Assembly: GCA_020833415.1 (NCBI GenBank) | Contig: JAJHQJ010000005.1 | Location: forward strand, 1-60,482 | Direction: 5' to 3' | From: Desulfurococcaceae archaeon | Lineage (GTDB): Archaea > Thermoproteota > Thermoprotei_A > Sulfolobales > NBVN01 | DNA length: 60,482 bases | In this document: positions 28,921 through 38,075 of the stretch, piece by piece | Position numbering within the stretch: position 1 is the first letter of the stretch | How the letters are laid out: each line of letters starts with the position of its first letter | Made by a program: the position numbers and the translations under genes | The notes under the pieces: generated by a model | The model's input: the letters and a program-made list of their open reading frames with translations, nothing else | The model's database searches: none | What the model was told of the DNA's origin: nothing

Positions 28921-29429
28921 GACCCCGCTACGGTTACGGACTCTTCAACGTAGATTCAGCCGGTGAGTTCAGACAGAAGGTCATCTTCTTCTATTGGGAC
29001 CCTGAGGAGGAGCTGTACCACGCAGTAGCTACTCCTGAATCTCGCATGAAGGAGCTCGCGTCTCTTAGGGAGAACATGCAGTTCTTCGTAGATAGCGAGA
29101 GGATAGTAATTAATGGTGAGGAGGTTAAGGCTAGAGTGGTACACGTAGATGTAGGCTTCGTATCTAACCCGAGGAGGCCCTTCATAGAGTTCCTAATACT
29201 CTTCAAGGGGAGACTGGTTAGGGGGGTGAATAGGTATGAGAACTACTACGAAACCGAGAGGGTTGAGTACAACTATAGAGTTACCTGGATACTACCAGAG
29301 GGGTTTAAGTTTCTTAAAGCCGACTTCGGCTTTCCCTACGAGGTATTCGACGATAGAGTGGTAGTTATTAACGTTAAGAAAGGCTCGACTACCCCTGGCT
29401 ATGAGTATATGGAGTTTTTAGCCTCCTAG
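28917..29429 (+). CDS. Hypothetical protein
   Basis: 170-aa ORF overlapping the lrp stop codon. Confidence 0.6.
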   Translation: MRPRYGYGLFNVDSAGEFRQKVIFFYWDPEEELYHAVATPESRMKELASLRENMQFFVDSERIVINGEEVKARVVHVDVGFVSNPRRPFIEFLILFKGRLVRGVNRYENYYETERVEYNYRVTWILPEGFKFLKADFGFPYEVFDDRVVVINVKKGSTTPGYEYMEFLAS

Positions 29430-30468
29430 CTACATGCCTATAGTACTGGACAGGGCTTCTGGTTCCGCAATCAGCTACACACATACCTAAGGCCCTCATT
29501 TTATCACAGCTGTAGGTGTAGTACCTCTTTCTACTCCCCCTCAGTCCAGCTAGGTGCTCTATCTGGTACCGAGCAATTTTCTCGTCGAAATCGGGGGAGG
29601 TCTTGAAGAATTCGATAATCTCGTCAACACTATAGCCTACGGCTAGTAGGAAGGTGGCTAAGGCGAACCTCTGATGGTGGCTTAAGTGCTCACCTTTTGC
29701 AAGAAGTTCCTTTAGCCTGGCCATACACAGCGGAAACGCGCTCTCTACCTTTGCGGGAACCTTTCTAGCTTCCCCACTCCTAATCCTCTCTGGTATTAAC
29801 TTCGAGGTATCAGGTATGAGGTCCTGAAGGACATCGCGGACAGCATCCCCAGAGAGGGCCTTTCCGTACTCTACAATACGCCTCTTTACTATCTCCTCAG
29901 CTAGTCTGGCTAGGTCCCTCCTACTTAGGTATACAAACCCCTTGAGTACGACCCTATTTACTAGCTTCCAGTCCGGCTCGCTGAGGAGGTTTTCAGCGTA
30001 ACGCAGGTATTTAGGTATGCTAACTCTATAGGGATAGCAAGCTATAACCTCCCTGGAGCCTGACTTACCAAGTACTATCCTATGCCCGCATCCATCTCTG
30101 CTTCCTACGAACTCGACCTCCAGGTTAAGTCTTCTCAGAATCTCGAGTAGCTCCTCCTCAGGTTCCTTGACTAGGTCGGTACTCACTCTCTTACCCTCGA
30201 AGTCAGCTAGCCTTGCCAATAGCCACTGATCGGTGTGCTGAGCTAGTGCTATTGCTAGGTAGAAGCTGGAGACTTCGTCATTAGCGTTGGTGGAGGGGCT
30301 GTACGGGATCCTCTTCACAGCGCTCTCTAATCTTACTAGAGCTCTGTTGGCGTAATTCTTCACATAGCTAAGTACGTCTACAAGACTCGCATCGTACCCT
30401 AGGATAAACCTCGAGACGTTCTCCAAGCCCACTAGCACTGGGTACCTAGAGTATAGCGGAGTTCTCAC
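29389..30468 (-). CDS. priL: DNA primase large subunit
   Basis: FPLCMARLKELLAKGEHLSHHQRFALATFLLAVGYSVDEIIEFFKTSPDFDEKIARYQIEHL...CDKMRALGMCVADC. Confidence 0.92.
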   Translation of the reverse strand: MRTPLYSRYPVLVGLENVSRFILGYDASLVDVLSYVKNYANRALVRLESAVKRIPYSPSTNANDEVSSFYLAIALAQHTDQWLLARLADFEGKRVSTDLVKEPEEELLEILRRLNLEVEFVGSRDGCGHRIVLGKSGSREVIACYPYRVSIPKYLRYAENLLSEPDWKLVNRVVLKGFVYLSRRDLARLAEEIVKRRIVEYGKALSGDAVRDVLQDLIPDTSKLIPERIRSGEARKVPAKVESAFPLCMARLKELLAKGEHLSHHQRFALATFLLAVGYSVDEIIEFFKTSPDFDEKIARYQIEHLAGLRGSRKRYYTYSCDKMRALGMCVADCGTRSPVQYYRHVARRLKTPYTHSQG

Positions 30469-30549
30469 TACTGCCCGCCTAACTGCTTCTTCAAGGTAAT
30501 TAAATGCTAAAATAGCGCAGACACGATACTCTAGTCTAGGTGAAATACG

Positions 30550-32286
30550 ATAGGAAACTGGATAGTTACATCAGCATGGCCCTACGTTAACGGAGTACCC
30601 CACCTAGGTACTCTCGTGGGTAGCGTTCTATCGGCAGACGTCTTCGCTAGATACCTAAGGATGAGAGGTAATAGGGTGGTCTTTGTAAGTGGGAGTGACG
30701 AGCACGGTACGGTGATAGAGGTCGAGGCTATAAAGAGGGGACTTCAACCCAAGGATTTTACCGACCAAGCCCATAGCTACATACTTAAGCTGTGGGAGTC
30801 TTGGGAGATCTCGTTCGATAATTACACGAGGACCGAGTCTGAGGTGCATAAAGAGTTCGTACGGGAGTTCCTACTGGAAGTCCAGAGGAACGGATACATT
30901 GATGTCAGAGAGCAGTCGATTCCGTGGTGCCCTAAGGACAGGCTTTACCTACCGGATAGGTTCGTCAGCGGTACCTGTCCATATTGCGGCTACCCAGATG
31001 CTCATGGAGATCAGTGTGATGCGTGCGGCAGGATCTTGGATCCTGACCAGCTGATTAACCCGAGGTGCGTTTTCTGCGGTAGTAGGCCTGAGTTCATTTC
31101 GAGGAAGCACTGGTTCTTCCGCCTAGATAAACTGGGGGAGGCTCTCCGCGAGTTGCTCACCTCACACAAACTCCTAAGTGATAAGGTTAAGAGTTACTCA
31201 CTCGCCTGGGTAACCTCAGGGTTAAAACCCCGGGCCCTAACAAGGGATACCAGCTGGGGGATTCCAGCACCATTCGAAGGGGCTGAGGGTAAGACTGTCT
31301 ACGTCTGGTTCGATGCATTGCTAGGCTACATCTCAGCAACGAAGGAGTACTTTATAGTAAGGGGTAGGCCTGAGGAGTGGTTAGAACTTTGGTTAAGTAG
31401 AGATACAATGACAGCCTACTTCATAGGTAAGGATAACATACCGTTCCACGCAGTGATATTCCCAGCCCTAATCCTAGCCTCTGGAAGAGGCTACAAGTTG
31501 CCGGACCTGATTTCCGCAACCGAGTACCTTCTCTACGAGGGGGAGAAGTTCAGTAAGAGTAGGCGGGTAGGTATATGGGCTGACGAGGCTCTGGAGATCT
31601 TCGGTGAGGCGGAGTACTGGAGGTTCGCCTTAATGCGTATGAGACCGGAGGACCGCGATACCAGCTTTAAGTGGACCGAGTTCGTTAGGATAGTAAATAC
31701 CGAGCTAAACGACGATATCGGTAACTTCATACACAGGGTCCTGACCCTCATATGGAGGTACTTTAACGGCGTAATACCGGAGATCTCAGCACCTACTGGG
31801 GAGGATGAGGCTGCGCTGAAGACTTTAAGAGATAGCTGGCTAAGGTACTGCAGATATATAGAACTAGGTGAGATCAGGAAAGCATCTGAGGTGATAGTAG
31901 AACTAGCTAGGTTCGGCAACCAGTACATCACTAGGAAGGCACCCTGGTTTAAAATTAAGGAGGATGTCAATGACGTTAAAAACACTCTACGAGTTTCCTT
32001 CGAGATATGCTTACATATAGCAGTAATGCTCTACCCCTTCATGCCTAGACTCTCCAGAACTCTACTCGACACCATGGGTGTGGAGCTTCGAGAAGAGCTA
32101 GTAGTTAGGGATACCCCGAGAGAGCTCCTTAGGGAGGGTCATAGAATTAAGGAGCCTAGGGTAGTATTTACTAAGATACCGAAGGACCTGGCCGAGGCTT
32201 TACTAGACCCCGAGAAGAGGGAGACTCTCATAAGGTCTGCTCGGGAGAGAACTAACGCGCGGAGACCGCAGGTCCTCAGGTTTTAG
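30550..32286 (+). CDS. metG: Methionyl-tRNA synthetase; start appears to be ATA (30550)
   Basis: IGNWIVTSAWPYVNGVPHLGTLVGSVLSADVFARYL; in-frame TGA at 30541; HIGH-type motif lies upstream of the first GTG (30616); KFSKSRRVGIW. Confidence 0.92.
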   Translation: MGNWIVTSAWPYVNGVPHLGTLVGSVLSADVFARYLRMRGNRVVFVSGSDEHGTVIEVEAIKRGLQPKDFTDQAHSYILKLWESWEISFDNYTRTESEVHKEFVREFLLEVQRNGYIDVREQSIPWCPKDRLYLPDRFVSGTCPYCGYPDAHGDQCDACGRILDPDQLINPRCVFCGSRPEFISRKHWFFRLDKLGEALRELLTSHKLLSDKVKSYSLAWVTSGLKPRALTRDTSWGIPAPFEGAEGKTVYVWFDALLGYISATKEYFIVRGRPEEWLELWLSRDTMTAYFIGKDNIPFHAVIFPALILASGRGYKLPDLISATEYLLYEGEKFSKSRRVGIWADEALEIFGEAEYWRFALMRMRPEDRDTSFKWTEFVRIVNTELNDDIGNFIHRVLTLIWRYFNGVIPEISAPTGEDEAALKTLRDSWLRYCRYIELGEIRKASEVIVELARFGNQYITRKAPWFKIKEDVNDVKNTLRVSFEICLHIAVMLYPFMPRLSRTLLDTMGVELREELVVRDTPRELLREGHRIKEPRVVFTKIPKDLAEALLDPEKRETLIRSARERTNARRPQVLRF

Positions 32287-32351
32287 ATAAGACCTAAGCT
32301 ACGACCCTAGGTTTATAAGGTCTTAGGTACTACCTGAAGAGGTGCAGATCT

Positions 32352-33188
32352 ACGTGTAGACTTATGTCAGTCTTGGGATCCGAGTGGGGCGACCTCCCCG
32401 AACTCTTGGAGGCCTTTAGTGAGGCTAGTAGGTGCGACCCCTACCTAATGAGTCTACATAGCTCAAAGATTTGCGAGGGGCATAGCGACGGCTGGGGCTA
32501 CGTCCTAGTCGGGGCTCTGGAGAGTGGGGAGGAAGTGGTTAACTACTATAGAAGTACTAGACCTGTCTACGAGGATACCGCTGTGCTAGGTAGTCTCGGG
32601 GGCTCAGCTAGGGAACTGGTGTACGGGGTACTGGTAGCGCATTCTAGGAGGAAGGCCGAGGGGTCTGTAAGGGTTGGGAATACCCACCCACTATACTACT
32701 CCTGGCGGGGGTTCGATATGTGGATAGTGCATAACGGAGTTGTAGATGCGGACTCTATAGCTAGGGAGCTCGGAGTCCCTAGAGGGGAGGATACTACCGA
32801 TACCTACTACCTCGGGGAGCTCATCTACAGGTCGGTGGCAGGTCCTGACTTAGGCGATGTAGTGGAGAAGGTGAGGTACGCCTCTAAATATACTAAGACG
32901 GCTATGAACACCTCTATACTCCTCTATACGAAGGGGAAGGCCTTACTCGTAGTAACCTCTTACGTAAATCCAGATAGACTAGGCGACCCTAAGGTAGTCG
33001 ACTACTATAGGCTCTACCTATTGAGTGGCCCAAGGGATTCGGCAGTGGTTTCATCCTCAATATTGAAGTACTATAATGTGCGTAGTGAGAGGGTTTCCGA
33101 GGTACCCCTTCAGTCCGGGCTGGCTATAGAGATAGACTTGAAGAGGAGAGTGGAGACCGCACGAGTTTCGTTTAAACTCGGTACCTAG
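32352..33188 (+). CDS. Class-II (Ntn) glutamine amidotransferase-like; start appears to be ACG (32352) giving Met-Cys
   Basis: ACG-TGT-AGA-CTT-ATG reads (M)CRLMSVLGSEWGDL...GHSDGWGY...VGNTHPLYYSWRGFDMWIVHNGVV. Confidence 0.82.
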   Translation, partial: TCRLMSVLGSEWGDLPELLEAFSEASRCDPYLMSLHSSKICEGHSDGWGYVLVGALESGEEVVNYYRSTRPVYEDTAVLGSLGGSARELVYGVLVAHSRRKAEGSVRVGNTHPLYYSWRGFDMWIVHNGVVDADSIARELGVPRGEDTTDTYYLGELIYRSVAGPDLGDVVEKVRYASKYTKTAMNTSILLYTKGKALLVVTSYVNPDRLGDPKVVDYYRLYLLSGPRDSAVVSSSILKYYNVRSERVSEVPLQSGLAIEIDLKRRVETARVSFKLGT

Positions 33189-33227
33189 CTAACTCACATT
33201 GAAAGAGATCCGCGTGGGTGGTGAAGA

Positions 33228-33398
33228 GTGTCTGATGAAGAGAGGCTCAGAACTCACGGTCTTAGGGTATGTAGGGAGCTGTGTGCTGAGAAGGGGTTCT
33301 CAGCAGGGGCTTTTAGGGACTGTGTTGAGAGGTGCTTGGAGGAAATCGTGAAGGGGAGGCACCCGGAAGGTAGCGTCTTATTCAAGGAACTCACTTAA
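33228..33398 (+). CDS. Small 56-aa twin-CX3C protein, unannotated in the ORF track
   Basis: VSDEERLRTHGLRVCRELCAEKGFSAGAFRDCVERCLEEIVKGRHPEGSVLFKELT*; GTG start after ggtggtga. Confidence 0.6.
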   Translation: MSDEERLRTHGLRVCRELCAEKGFSAGAFRDCVERCLEEIVKGRHPEGSVLFKELT

Positions 33399-34245
33399 CA
33401 TCTTTAGCCCCCTTCAACAGCCTCGATGGGTGGGTGGGGGCCCTCTCACGTTTTTTAACGTAAACCCATAGCGGAAGTACTGTTACAACGTAGAGTACAA
33501 CGGTTATCCACGGGTTGTCCAGAAGCCTCATGTACAGCCTACCGTTCTCGAACTTCAGTTTCAGTATTCCAGCTATGGTGGGCTCTGCACTAACCCTATA
33601 GCTGTATACGCAGCCGGTCGTTAACCTACTTAAGCAACTACCTTCTCTACAATTTACTTCAGCTACGTTAACGGGACCGTCCTCCCACTCTTTATACTCT
33701 ACCCTAATGCTACCCATGTCAACACCTCTGTATTCAGCCTTTACCGACGCGTTACATAGTTGTGCGGAGAGAACGAAGTAGATCTCGAGTGGGTACTGAG
33801 TTAAGATGTAGTCCTCGGACCTTCCTATTCTAGTTAAGTTAATGAAAGGACCCGGGTAGGAGGTGTTGACTGGGGATTCAGCCACCCTGAAGGAGGTGTT
33901 GACCACCTCCCCACAGGCTTTAACGAGTCTACTTTCCCTTAGGTAGAAGGTCTTCCACTCACTACCCTTCGGGATGGTAAACCTAAGTGTCTCATTACTT
34001 ACGGTTACTAGTACCGTGTAGTTCCTATCTTCAGGAGGAGCTATGTAGGTAGCCCTGAGTAAAGTTACGTTAACAATTCTATCACCTGTGAGATCGTACC
34101 TCACTAAACCCTCCTGCAGTGAGAATGCAACAGTTAACGTCATAACTATATACAGGAGGGCTATAACTAATGATGTAGGGAGAAGCAACTTCCCGAGCTT
34201 TCTCCTACCTCTCTTCCTCCTAGCATACCTCCTATACTTACCCAC
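33391..34245 (-). CDS. Hypothetical membrane-anchored protein (TM at both ends)
   Basis: ORF track; basic N-terminus, N- and C-terminal hydrophobic segments. Confidence 0.6.
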   Translation of the reverse strand: MGKYRRYARRKRGRRKLGKLLLPTSLVIALLYIVMTLTVAFSLQEGLVRYDLTGDRIVNVTLLRATYIAPPEDRNYTVLVTVSNETLRFTIPKGSEWKTFYLRESRLVKACGEVVNTSFRVAESPVNTSYPGPFINLTRIGRSEDYILTQYPLEIYFVLSAQLCNASVKAEYRGVDMGSIRVEYKEWEDGPVNVAEVNCREGSCLSRLTTGCVYSYRVSAEPTIAGILKLKFENGRLYMRLLDNPWITVVLYVVTVLPLWVYVKKRERAPTHPSRLLKGAKDVK

Positions 34246-34331
34246 GAAATGCTCCCGAGACTAAGTAGTGACGAGATAGTTATATCTGTGTACCGGCGAG
34301 GTCCAACCTAGTTCGCAGACCCCGAGTTTAC

Positions 34332-34370
<39 letters not shown>

Positions 34371-34429
34371 CGTAGTCTAAGAAGGGTGAAAATTTAAATG
34401 CGTGCTCTAGGAGTGTACTTGGTGGTAGC

Positions 34430-34696
34430 ATGCCTGAGCCATCCGCTACAGCGATAGTACTGCTAAACACGGATATAGGCTCGGAGGACGAGGTTCTAGA
34501 ACAGCTCTCTAGAATTGACGGAGTTGTGGAGGCAAGTATAGTATACGGAGTCTACGATATAGTGGTAAAGGTTAAGGCTAGGAGTATAGAGGAGCTTAAA
34601 GATATAATAACTAACAAGATAAGGAAGCTAGCTAAGGTTAAGTCAACCCTAACTATGGTTGTAGTTGAGGGTAAGAGTTTCGAAAAGAGGAGTTGA
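34430..34696 (+). CDS. Stand-alone Lrp/AsnC ligand-binding (RAM) domain protein
   Basis: ATAIVLLNTDIGSEDEVLEQLSRIDGVVEASIVYGVYDIVVKVKARSIEELKDII. Confidence 0.85.
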   Translation: MPEPSATAIVLLNTDIGSEDEVLEQLSRIDGVVEASIVYGVYDIVVKVKARSIEELKDIITNKIRKLAKVKSTLTMVVVEGKSFEKRS

Positions 34697-36015
34697 AGGT
34701 ATCCATAGGTATAGATGGAGCCGATTCTCCTAGGGGGGGTTGTACTACACACACCCTCTACAGACTATTCAAGGAACTTGTGAAGGAGGGTTACGTAGAG
34801 AGGGTCTTAGACTACCCATATCTAGTAAGACTTAACCCCTCAGTACCCTTCAAGACGCGTGGTAACGGTGCCGTAGCATTAAAGTTTGAACTCCGGAAGG
34901 ACCCTGGAGATCTGGTACCCTTCGTGGTGGGAGTAGTTGAGAAGTACCTGAGAGAGTTCTCGGGGAATGTCGATGACGTTGGCCTAGCTATAGTCTACGG
35001 TGATTACGATAGGGAGCTCTCGCACATATATTACGAAGCTCTAACAGACTATGTACACAGGTCGCGGATAGAGGGGTTAGTCGAGGGCAGTAATGGGAGG
35101 TTAGCCCTACCCATGGGTCTAAGCAGAGGGTGTGTGGGGGCTATTGCAGCTATAGGCTGGTCTGCTTCTAAGTTCACCTACGAGCTCCTAGTATACCGTA
35201 GCTCCTACTTAACCCCCCGAGAGGCTCTAGTAGACTTGGGTAAGCTAGCTTCAGTGGACCTCAACCCTAGGTATCGCACCTTCTGTAGTTTTGACCCTGA
35301 GGTAGGTAGGGTCGTAGCTATACCCAGAGGTCCCGACCCCGTCATCCTAGGCCTAAGGGGGTTGGATCCCGGAGGCTTAATCGAGGCTCTAGAATACCTA
35401 GGTATCTCAAAATATGTCGAGGGCTGGATCATCTTTAAGACTAACCAGGCAACTGGAGAACACTACGTCCCCAGAGCTTCTAGGGATATGAAGCCTTTTA
35501 GAACCGGTTGTATAGCTGGTGAGGTTACCTCTGTGAGGTCTGTGGTAGGTGGGGATGTGGAGTTAAAGGTAGATGACGGTTTCGGTTCCCTAGTTGCGTA
35601 CGTGTTTAAGGAGACAGGGCTGAGTAAGGTAGCGAGGAGTTTAGTCCGCGGTGACGTAGTTAGACTCTGCGGTACTGTAAAGTACTGGGAGGGTGTAGGT
35701 GGAGTACTACACGTAGAGCTACTGGAGGTTATAGATATAGCCGAGCTTCACGTAAAGAGAAATCCGAGGTGCCCCTCGTGTGGAGCTAGACTTAAGTCCG
35801 CAGGTAGGGATAAGGGATTTAAGTGCGTTAAGTGCGGGTATAAAACTAAGGAGTTAAAGCCGTCAATTCAGTTGGTTGGTAGGGATATTAGTAGGGGTTT
35901 CTACGTACCCAGTTGCGGAGGGGCCAAGCACCTTACAATACCCAGACCTCTTGTTGATATAGATACACACGTCCCGGTACAGACTCTAGTGGGGAGGATT
36001 TCGGACTTCTACTAG
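34693..36015 (+). CDS. tiaS: tRNA(Ile2) 2-agmatinylcytidine synthetase
   Basis: SIGIDGADSPRGGCTTHT...TRGNGAVALKF...CPSCGARLKSAGRDKGFKCVKCGYK. Confidence 0.92.
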   Translation: MKVSIGIDGADSPRGGCTTHTLYRLFKELVKEGYVERVLDYPYLVRLNPSVPFKTRGNGAVALKFELRKDPGDLVPFVVGVVEKYLREFSGNVDDVGLAIVYGDYDRELSHIYYEALTDYVHRSRIEGLVEGSNGRLALPMGLSRGCVGAIAAIGWSASKFTYELLVYRSSYLTPREALVDLGKLASVDLNPRYRTFCSFDPEVGRVVAIPRGPDPVILGLRGLDPGGLIEALEYLGISKYVEGWIIFKTNQATGEHYVPRASRDMKPFRTGCIAGEVTSVRSVVGGDVELKVDDGFGSLVAYVFKETGLSKVARSLVRGDVVRLCGTVKYWEGVGGVLHVELLEVIDIAELHVKRNPRCPSCGARLKSAGRDKGFKCVKCGYKTKELKPSIQLVGRDISRGFYVPSCGGAKHLTIPRPLVDIDTHVPVQTLVGRISDFY

Positions 36016-36136
36016 CTGAGATGGGGAATCCCCAGTCTTCCCGACCACAGCCCTCAGATGACAGATGTAAACCCAGGTAGTGGGGGTCGGTGAACTACCC
36101 TAGGGGAACCCCAGCCCTTCAGGGCGGGGAGGTTAG
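36016..36136 (+). ncRNA. Solo omegaRNA-like remnant of an IS605-type tnpB 3' end
   Basis: gatgggg...cccgacca...cagatgacagatgtaaaccc...aggggaaccccagcccttcagggcggggaggttag; same architecture as 3' end of tnpB at 39472-39610. Confidence 0.7.
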
Positions 36137-36180
36137 TACGAGGTAGTTATAGTAGGCAGGGTAATTGAAAGCTGAATTAC

Positions 36181-36474
36181 TTAGTGAGTACCTCCACGTA
36201 GCTCTACGAGTTTCTTACCGAAGATCTTCATCAGCTCGTACTTCCTCAAATTACTCGGCACTTTTACAACGATCAAGGCTGGAGATCTATACCACGTGCT
36301 AGGATGCCTTTTCTCCTCAGTCTCACACTCATAGCCCAATTCTCTACATACCTTCAGGACCTCCTCTGGTTTAGGGTTCGGAACAGTAAGGCTTTTGGGG
36401 AGTTTCCTACCTTGCTTACGGCCTAGGTTCTGGTCGAAGTAGTTAAGCCAGAACCTAAGCTCCCTATAGCTCAT
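36181..36474 (-). CDS. srp19: Signal recognition particle 19 kDa protein
   Basis: WLNYFDQNLGRKQGRKLPKSLTVPNPKPEEVLKVCRELGYECETEEKRHPSTWY. Confidence 0.88.
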   Translation of the reverse strand: MSYRELRFWLNYFDQNLGRKQGRKLPKSLTVPNPKPEEVLKVCRELGYECETEEKRHPSTWYRSPALIVVKVPSNLRKYELMKIFGKKLVELRGGTH

Positions 36475-36479
36475 TTATA

Positions 36480-36872
36480 CTAACCGGAGCTCTTAGTGAG
36501 CACGGCGTTAACTACACCGTCTCTCGAAGGTCTAGAGGTAACCTTAGCTAACCCAAGCTCGGTCTCTATAACTGATCCCCTAGATACTATCCCCAACCTA
36601 ACGTACTCCCTGTTAGCAGGGTTTTCCACCACCCTCAATATCTTCACCTTCCTAAAAGTCTTAGACCCGGGGTCGTAGATGTTAGCGTAGGCAACTTCCT
36701 TAAGTCTAACAACAGTATTCCCACCCCTAACCCTCTCCTTCACCCTAACATCCCTGCTTCCGATCCTAGTTAGGGTGGGGTACCCCCCTAGCTCGTACTT
36801 ACGCTTCTTTCTATGCGGTCTTCTAATACCTCCCGAGACCTTCCTTGAGTCATTGCCTTGGTATATTGCCAG
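36480..36872 (-). CDS. rps8e: 30S ribosomal protein S8e; start appears to be CTG (36872)
   Basis: (L/M)AIYQGNDSRKVSGGIRRPHRKKRKYELGGYPTLTRIGSRDVRVKERVRGGNTVVRL; in-frame TAG two codons upstream. Confidence 0.92.
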   Translation of the reverse strand: MAIYQGNDSRKVSGGIRRPHRKKRKYELGGYPTLTRIGSRDVRVKERVRGGNTVVRLKEVAYANIYDPGSKTFRKVKILRVVENPANREYVRLGIVSRGSVIETELGLAKVTSRPSRDGVVNAVLTKSSG

Positions 36873-37080
36873 TTCCTACACCCCCTAACTAGGGGTAGAT
36901 AGTATTTAAAAGCGTTTAAAGACCTCTACAATCAAAAGCCCCCCAAGGGTGGTAGAGGCCGCCCAATCTCTAGGAAAGTGTACAAGAGGTTGGTAGATGA
37001 TGGTGGTATGTAGTGTAGTTCTTTAGGTCCTACCTTAAAGCTTATAGCTCAACCTCCACTCTACTCTACGGGAGGGGTCC

Positions 37081-37344
37081 GTGGTCAGGCCGGCGCTGAG
37101 GTCTAGGTCTAAGAGAAGGGTGTGGAGAAGAGTACCTGGAGGGAAGGTTAAGGTATTCTACGAAAGGAACTACGTATATGAGGCTTACTGTGCTGTGTGT
37201 GGTAGACCTCTGGGAGGGGTTCCCAGGGATATCAGGGTTATCAGGTACGGTCCTAAGACCGCGAAAAGACCCGAGAGACCCTACGGCGGAGTTCTCTGTT
37301 CAACATGTCTAGCTACAGCTATTAAGCTATCTATACGTAGCTAA
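37081..37344 (+). CDS. rpl34e: 50S ribosomal protein L34e
   Basis: VRPALRSRSKRRVWRRVPGGKVKVFYERN...CAVCGRPLGGVPRD. Confidence 0.9.
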   Translation: MVRPALRSRSKRRVWRRVPGGKVKVFYERNYVYEAYCAVCGRPLGGVPRDIRVIRYGPKTAKRPERPYGGVLCSTCLATAIKLSIRS

Positions 37345-37357
37345 CTGAGGGGGTTCT

Positions 37358-37939
37358 TTGAGCAACTTCTGTGAGGAGGGGGTTGTCATAGCTGTAAGCG
37401 GTAAGCCTGGAAGCGGTAAGAGTACTTTAGCTAGAAACCTAGCTGAGAAGCTAGGACTGCGCTACGTATCTGTAGGGCAGATCTTCAGGAGAATAGCCTC
37501 GTCTATAGGGGTAAGTCTGGAAGAACTCAGTAGGATAGCTGAAAAAGACGATAGCATAGATAGGATGATAGACTCAACAGCCGTAGAGGAGGCTAGAAGA
37601 GGCTGTGTAGTACTGGACGGTCACCTCTCGGCGTGGATTCTAAAGGACTTAGCACACGTTAAGATAATGACGTACGCCCCTCTGAGTATTAGAGCTATGA
37701 GAATAGCGAGACGGGATGGTAAGAACATCGAGGAAGCCTTACATGAGATCGAGATCCGGGAGGACTCAGAGGCTAGGAGGTACTTGAGGTACTACGGGAT
37801 AAACATCAACGACATCTCAGTATTTGACTTAATAGTAAATACTTCAAACCTTAGTGAGGAGGAGACTACTCAGGTGGTATTAGAGGCTGTTAAGGTACTT
37901 CTAGAGAGAAGACTTAGAGAGAAGCTTAAGAGCTCCTAG
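37358..37939 (+). CDS. cmk: Cytidylate kinase
   Basis: VIAVSGKPGSGKSTLARNLAEKLGLRYVSVGQIFRRIA. Confidence 0.88.
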   Translation: MSNFCEEGVVIAVSGKPGSGKSTLARNLAEKLGLRYVSVGQIFRRIASSIGVSLEELSRIAEKDDSIDRMIDSTAVEEARRGCVVLDGHLSAWILKDLAHVKIMTYAPLSIRAMRIARRDGKNIEEALHEIEIREDSEARRYLRYYGININDISVFDLIVNTSNLSEEETTQVVLEAVKVLLERRLREKLKSS

Positions 37940-37955
37940 TGCAGAGATCAGTTGA

Positions 37956-38040
37956 GCCGGGGTGCCCGAGCGGTCTAAGGGGCCGGCCTTGAGAGCCGGT
38001 GGGTGTGACACCCGCGCGGGTTCGAATCCCGCCCCCGGCG
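37956..38040 (+). tRNA. tRNA-Ser(TGA)
   Basis: GCCGGGGTGCCCGAGCGGTCTAAGGGGCCGGCCTTGAGAGCCGG + long variable arm + GCGGGTTCGAATCCCGCCCCCGGCG. Confidence 0.95.
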
Positions 38041-38075
38041 CCTACTTCTAAGTGAGGTCACGTACCTAAACCAAG

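Noticed and set aside
30469-30560. Frameshift as the explanation for the missing MetRS start
   Set aside because: The whole conserved N-terminus reads in one frame down to an in-frame TGA; no upstream in-frame or neighbouring-frame start gives a better MetRS N-terminus. Sequencing error at the start codon itself cannot be excluded.
36900-37080. cctctac...gtagagg hairpin upstream of rpl34e as a ncRNA
   Set aside because: Only a short stem next to ribosomal-gene promoters; no further support from sequence alone.
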